A stretch of DNA of 26,638 nt, from assembly GCA_001689535.1 (NCBI GenBank), contig LUJP01000011.1, forward strand, positions 32,346 to 58,983, read 5' to 3'. The notes beneath the pieces were generated by a model that searched no databases, was not told the origin of the DNA, and worked only from the letters and a program-made list of their open reading frames with translations. The translations under genes were made by a program, and so were the position numbers. This DNA is from Bacteroidales bacterium M5. GTDB lineage: Bacteria > Bacteroidota > Bacteroidia > Bacteroidales > Muribaculaceae. Below, piece after piece: positions 23,826 to 26,638 of this stretch; positions within the stretch are counted from its first letter, which is position 1; every line of letters starts with the position of its first letter.

Positions 23826-24469
23826 GGTCTGGGCTCGAATCTGCGTCCGTTCCATTCATACTGAAGCTTGTCGCGCAGATAAGGACTGACGGCGGCGGAG
23901 TCTTCAGAAGAAAGGGATTTTCCGGTGTTGTTGGTGAGTGTGAGCAGACGCGTGGAGGGGTCGTAGGAGTAGGCTACGAGCATGAAAGGCACCATTTCGG
24001 TTACCTGGTCGGCATGGGATTTGCCGAGGGGCGTGAGCCAGTCGCGTACGGCGGGAGCGCGGAACACGCGGTCGGTGAGCGCGCGGCTCCAGTCGGAGGA
24101 GTAGATGTCGAGCCGGCTGTCGCGCTCGGGAACGTCCATTGTGGTGATGACGGCCACAAGTGTGTCGGTGCCGCTCTTGGGCGGAAGCACGGCTATGAGA
24201 TAATCGGAGACCTCCGTCATGTCTATTTCGATAGCCTCGGGCGAAAGGCTCTTTACGCCGCTTTTGCCGCGCAGGACGTTGGTGGACTTCACTTCCATTC
24301 CGCTGGCGTGGTAGTCGAGCATGTCGAGGCGCGTGGTGCTGTCAAGGAGCGGCAGCACCGTCTGCGGGGCCGTGACGAACGCTTTGGCTGCGGTGAATTC
24401 CGAGCGCAGAGGGAGAGCCGTGAGCGCGCAGGCGGCTATTGCCAGAAATGGCAGAAGTTTCGTTTTCAT
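23822..24469 (-). CDS. Exported DUF3256-like protein of unknown function
   Basis: A 215-residue protein with a Sec signal peptide (MKTKLLPFLAIAACALTALP). The pattern of LLPLLDSTTRLDMLDYHASG, a central VTTMDVPERDSRLDIYSSDW-like strand region and the C-terminal YLRDKLQYEWNGRRF matches what I remember of DUF3256, a family restricted to Bacteroidales; a profile search would confirm this. No catalytic motif is visible. It sits 8 bases after the helicase gene and its stop overlaps the xseA start, so it is translated as part of that operon. The periplasmic destination is at odds with its DNA- and RNA-handling neighbours, so the linkage may reflect only shared expression. Confidence 0.75.
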   Translation of the reverse strand: MKTKLLPFLAIAACALTALPLRSEFTAAKAFVTAPQTVLPLLDSTTRLDMLDYHASGMEVKSTNVLRGKSGVKSLSPEAIEIDMTEVSDYLIAVLPPKSGTDTLVAVITTMDVPERDSRLDIYSSDWSRALTDRVFRAPAVRDWLTPLGKSHADQVTEMVPFMLVAYSYDPSTRLLTLTNNTGKSLSSEDSAAVSPYLRDKLQYEWNGRRFEPRP

Positions 24470-24477
24470 GATGGTCT

Positions 24478-26274
24478 TTATTTTTTGCGGCGTGTGGCTT
24501 TGGTGGATTTGGCGCTCTGCTTTGGCTTGGCCGCGGCGCGGCTTTTCTTGCGGAAGTAGTCGAAGGTGGTCTCCTCGGGGGCGTCGGCTCCTGACGATGC
24601 TTTGCGGCGGGAGCTTGAGCGCTGGTAGTCCTTGTCGGTGGCTACCTCGCTGTAGAGGCGCTCGCCCATCCAGTCGGCTCCGGTGAGGCCGTCGACCACG
24701 CGGCGTGCCTCCTGTGAGGGAACGTCGAACAGGGTATAGTTGGGCATGAGGTCTATGCGGCCAACGTCGACGCGTTTGCCTGGCACGTTGTGGTTAAGGA
24801 CCTCGATGAGGTTGCCGGCGAAGAAGCCGTCGGCTTTGCCCATGTTGACGTAGATGCGTTCCATGCCTTTTTCGGCTGTGCGGCGGTCCTTGTCTTTGTC
24901 GTTGCGCGGAGCGCGTTCCTTGCGGTCTTTGGCAGGCTTTTCGTCGATGAAGTCGATGTTGGGAGCGTCGCGATAGTAGTCGAGCAGACGCTGGAATTCG
25001 AGGGATACCACGCGCTTGAGGAGGTCTTCGCCCGACAGCCATTCGAGTTTGCGGCTAACGCCGGGCAGATATTTGGCAATCTCTTCCTCGTCGACTTTCA
25101 CTTTCTCGATGCGGTCGGCAAGGTTGTAGAGCTGCTTTTCGATGATGTGCTGCGGAGTGGGGACTTCCTTGCGTTCGAATTTCTTGCCTATCTTCTTTTC
25201 GATTTCGCGGAGCTTGCCTTTCTCGCGCGAATGGATTATGGCCACGCTCACGCCGGTTTTTCCGGCACGGCCGGTTCGGCCGGAGCGGTGGGTGTAGACG
25301 GCGGTGTCGTCGGGCAGACCGTAGTTGATCACGTGGGTGAGGTCGTCGACGTCAAGGCCGCGGGCGGCCACATCGGTTGCCACAAGCATGGTGATTACGC
25401 GGTCGCGGAACTTGCGCATCACTATGTCGCGCTGCTGCTGGGAGAGGTCGCCGTGGAGGGCGTCGGCATTGTAGCCGTCGGCAATCAGCTTGTCGGCGAT
25501 TTCCTGGGTGTCGCGGCGGGTGCGGCAGAATATGATGGCGTAGATGTTGGGCGAGTCGTCGGCGATGCGTTTCAGAGCAAGGTATTTGTCGCGGGCGTTG
25601 ACCATGTAGTAGACATGCTTCACGTTGGCGGAGCCCTCGTTGCGGTTGCCGATTACGAACTCCATGGGCTGCTTCATGTATTTCTTGGCTATGCGGGCTA
25701 TCTCGTTGGGCATCGTGGCCGAGAACATGAGCATTTTACGGTCGGAGGGCACGTGGCTGAGGATGTCGTCGATAGAGTCGAGGAATCCCATGTTGAGCAT
25801 TTCGTCGGCTTCGTCGAGCACCACGGTGTGGACATGGTCGAGTTTTACCACGCCGCGGTTTATGAGGTCGATTAGTCGGCCCGGGGTCGCCACGATAATC
25901 TGCACGCCTTCACGCAGGGCGCGAATCTGGCTTTCGATGCTTGAACCGCCATAGACGGGGAGCACTTTCAAGTGGGGCATGTATTTTGAGAAGTCGGCGA
26001 GGTCGCTTCCGATCTGGAGGCAGAGTTCGCGTGTTGGGGAGATGATCAAGGCCTGGGGCTGATGTAGGTCGGGATCGATGCGCTGCAGGAGGGGTAGGCC
26101 GAATGCAGCCGTCTTACCGGTGCCGGTCTGCGCGAGGGCCACCACGTCGGCCGACTCGGGGTCGAGCAGATGGGGAATCACCTTCTCCTGCACAGGCATA
26201 GGCATTTCAAAACCAAGTTCTTTTATAGCTTTCAGCAGGTCGTCTCTCACGCCCAGCTCTTCAAATGTTTTCAT
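24478..26274 (-). CDS. DEAD-box ATP-dependent RNA helicase (DeaD/CsdA-like) with DbpA-type RNA-binding domain
   Basis: A 598-residue cytoplasmic RNA helicase, probably for ribosome assembly or mRNA turnover, often cold-induced in this class. Motifs in order: Q motif near 21-29, AQTGTGKT (48-55), PTREL (81-85), TPGR (131-134), DEAD (155-158), SAT (186-188), FCRTRRD near 250, ATDVAARGLD (300-309) and HRSGRTGRAG (330-339). Residues about 472-540 form a DbpA-type RRM (MERIYVNMGKADGFFAGNLI). A Lys/Ser-rich basic tail covers 550-598. A charged linker (about 447-470) precedes the RRM. It is the first gene of the run helicase, DUF3256, xseA, xseB. The start ATG at 26274 gives the normal N-terminus MKTFEELG. 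Confidence 0.95.
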   Translation of the reverse strand: MKTFEELGVRDDLLKAIKELGFEMPMPVQEKVIPHLLDPESADVVALAQTGTGKTAAFGLPLLQRIDPDLHQPQALIISPTRELCLQIGSDLADFSKYMPHLKVLPVYGGSSIESQIRALREGVQIIVATPGRLIDLINRGVVKLDHVHTVVLDEADEMLNMGFLDSIDDILSHVPSDRKMLMFSATMPNEIARIAKKYMKQPMEFVIGNRNEGSANVKHVYYMVNARDKYLALKRIADDSPNIYAIIFCRTRRDTQEIADKLIADGYNADALHGDLSQQQRDIVMRKFRDRVITMLVATDVAARGLDVDDLTHVINYGLPDDTAVYTHRSGRTGRAGKTGVSVAIIHSREKGKLREIEKKIGKKFERKEVPTPQHIIEKQLYNLADRIEKVKVDEEEIAKYLPGVSRKLEWLSGEDLLKRVVSLEFQRLLDYYRDAPNIDFIDEKPAKDRKERAPRNDKDKDRRTAEKGMERIYVNMGKADGFFAGNLIEVLNHNVPGKRVDVGRIDLMPNYTLFDVPSQEARRVVDGLTGADWMGERLYSEVATDKDYQRSSSRRKASSGADAPEETTFDYFRKKSRAAAKPKQSAKSTKATRRKK

Positions 26275-26294
26275 AAGGATAAAATTAACGGTTA

Positions 26295-26322
26295 CAAATA
26301 TACATCTATTATAACAAACTTA
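26295..26322 (-). promoter_or_regulatory. Two -7 elements upstream of the helicase gene
   Basis: On the minus strand TATATTTG (26302-26295) and TAAGTTTG (26322-26315) both match TAnnTTTG, 21 and 41 bases before the ATG. Neither has a clear TTG at 19-20 bases. The 364-base end region 26275-26638 has no gene that I can support. Confidence 0.45.
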
Positions 26323-26595
26323 CGGCGAAACCGCTTTATAACATTTGGAGATATTTGGGAAAAATGTGTGCAAAGGCGGGGCGTGAGGTGGGGAGTTTTG
26401 GTGGAGGCTTGCGGATTTTCGTGCTTTTTGAGATGGGAGGGTTGGGAGAAATGGGAGATTTGTGTGATTTTGTCGGCTTAATGTATGAATCTTATCGAAG
26501 TGTGGTATGTGGCTTGTAAGTAGGGAGTTATGTCCTTGTTGATATGATACTTAATTTTATGTTTGAAAAAATAGTGTAAAAACTATTGCTCAAAA

Positions 26596-26627
26596 TTTGT
26601 GTAACTCAAAAAAAAGCTCTACCTTTG
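26596..26627 (+). promoter_or_regulatory. Promoter for a gene beyond the right edge
   Basis: TTTG (26596-26599), 20 bases, then TACCTTTG (26620-26627), a full match to the Bacteroidetes consensus. The -7 box overlaps a short palindrome, TTTGC-AAC-GCAAA (26624-26636). An inverted repeat AATAGT/ACTATT (26570-26587) lies just upstream of the -33 box. The transcribed gene starts outside the window. Confidence 0.7.
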
Positions 26628-26638
26628 CAACGCAAAAC

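Noticed and set aside
24790..25875. Plus-strand open frame of 361 codons opposite the helicase gene
   Set aside because: It lies entirely antisense to a textbook DEAD-box helicase, and its translation is a low-complexity Val/Ala/Gly-rich mirror of it. It is a by-product of GC-rich codon use.

Overview
The window is GC-rich chromosomal DNA from a member of the Bacteroidales, most likely a gut Muribaculaceae-type organism; that family assignment is an inference. The supporting signs are promoters of the Bacteroidetes form (TTTG or TTG, about 19-20 bases, then TAnnTTTG), weak Shine-Dalgarno sites, a DUF3256 protein, a DAHP synthase with a C-terminal chorismate mutase, and several secreted family 2 glycoside hydrolases. 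I see no mobile element, CRISPR array, tRNA or rRNA.

Layout. Positions 1-3365 (minus) hold most of nifJ, pyruvate:ferredoxin oxidoreductase, cut by the left edge. Positions 3671-4573 (minus) encode a protein anchored in the inner membrane with an OmpA-type peptidoglycan-binding domain. Positions 4745-11320 are a secreted-enzyme cluster. A metallophosphoesterase fused to a PQQ-type beta-propeller (minus) is divergent from a GH2-like lipoprotein and a second small metallophosphoesterase (both plus). Positions 11404-15342 (minus) form a compact Phe/Tyr operon: pheA, an aminotransferase, DAHP synthase-chorismate mutase, and tyrA. Positions 15666-22198 (minus) carry a LacZ-like GH2, an AraC-family regulator and a GH2 beta-mannosidase. 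Positions 22255-26274 (minus) carry xseB, xseA, a DUF3256 protein and a DEAD-box RNA helicase. The last 364 bases hold the helicase promoter region and, at the right edge, a plus-strand promoter for a gene outside the window.

The most interesting element is the 5' leader of the Phe/Tyr operon (15343-15601). A near-perfect Bacteroidetes promoter is followed by an unannotated 18-codon ORF encoding MKTNRFYAYFFGYFIPHE, in which 7 of 18 residues are Phe or Tyr. Right after its stop codon lies AAGCGGGCCA, a near copy of the 3' arm of a strong intrinsic terminator that sits just upstream of the GTG start of pheA. This is the layout of a ribosome-mediated transcription attenuator. Its leader senses both end products of the operon, Phe and Tyr.

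How the genes work together. The DAHP synthase domain feeds the shikimate pathway. The mutase domain makes prephenate, PheA and TyrA split it toward phenylpyruvate and 4-hydroxyphenylpyruvate, and the aminotransferase probably finishes both amino acids. The GH2 enzymes and phosphoesterases are exported and probably act on glycans or phosphorylated compounds. No SusC/SusD pair is present, so this is not a standard polysaccharide utilization locus.
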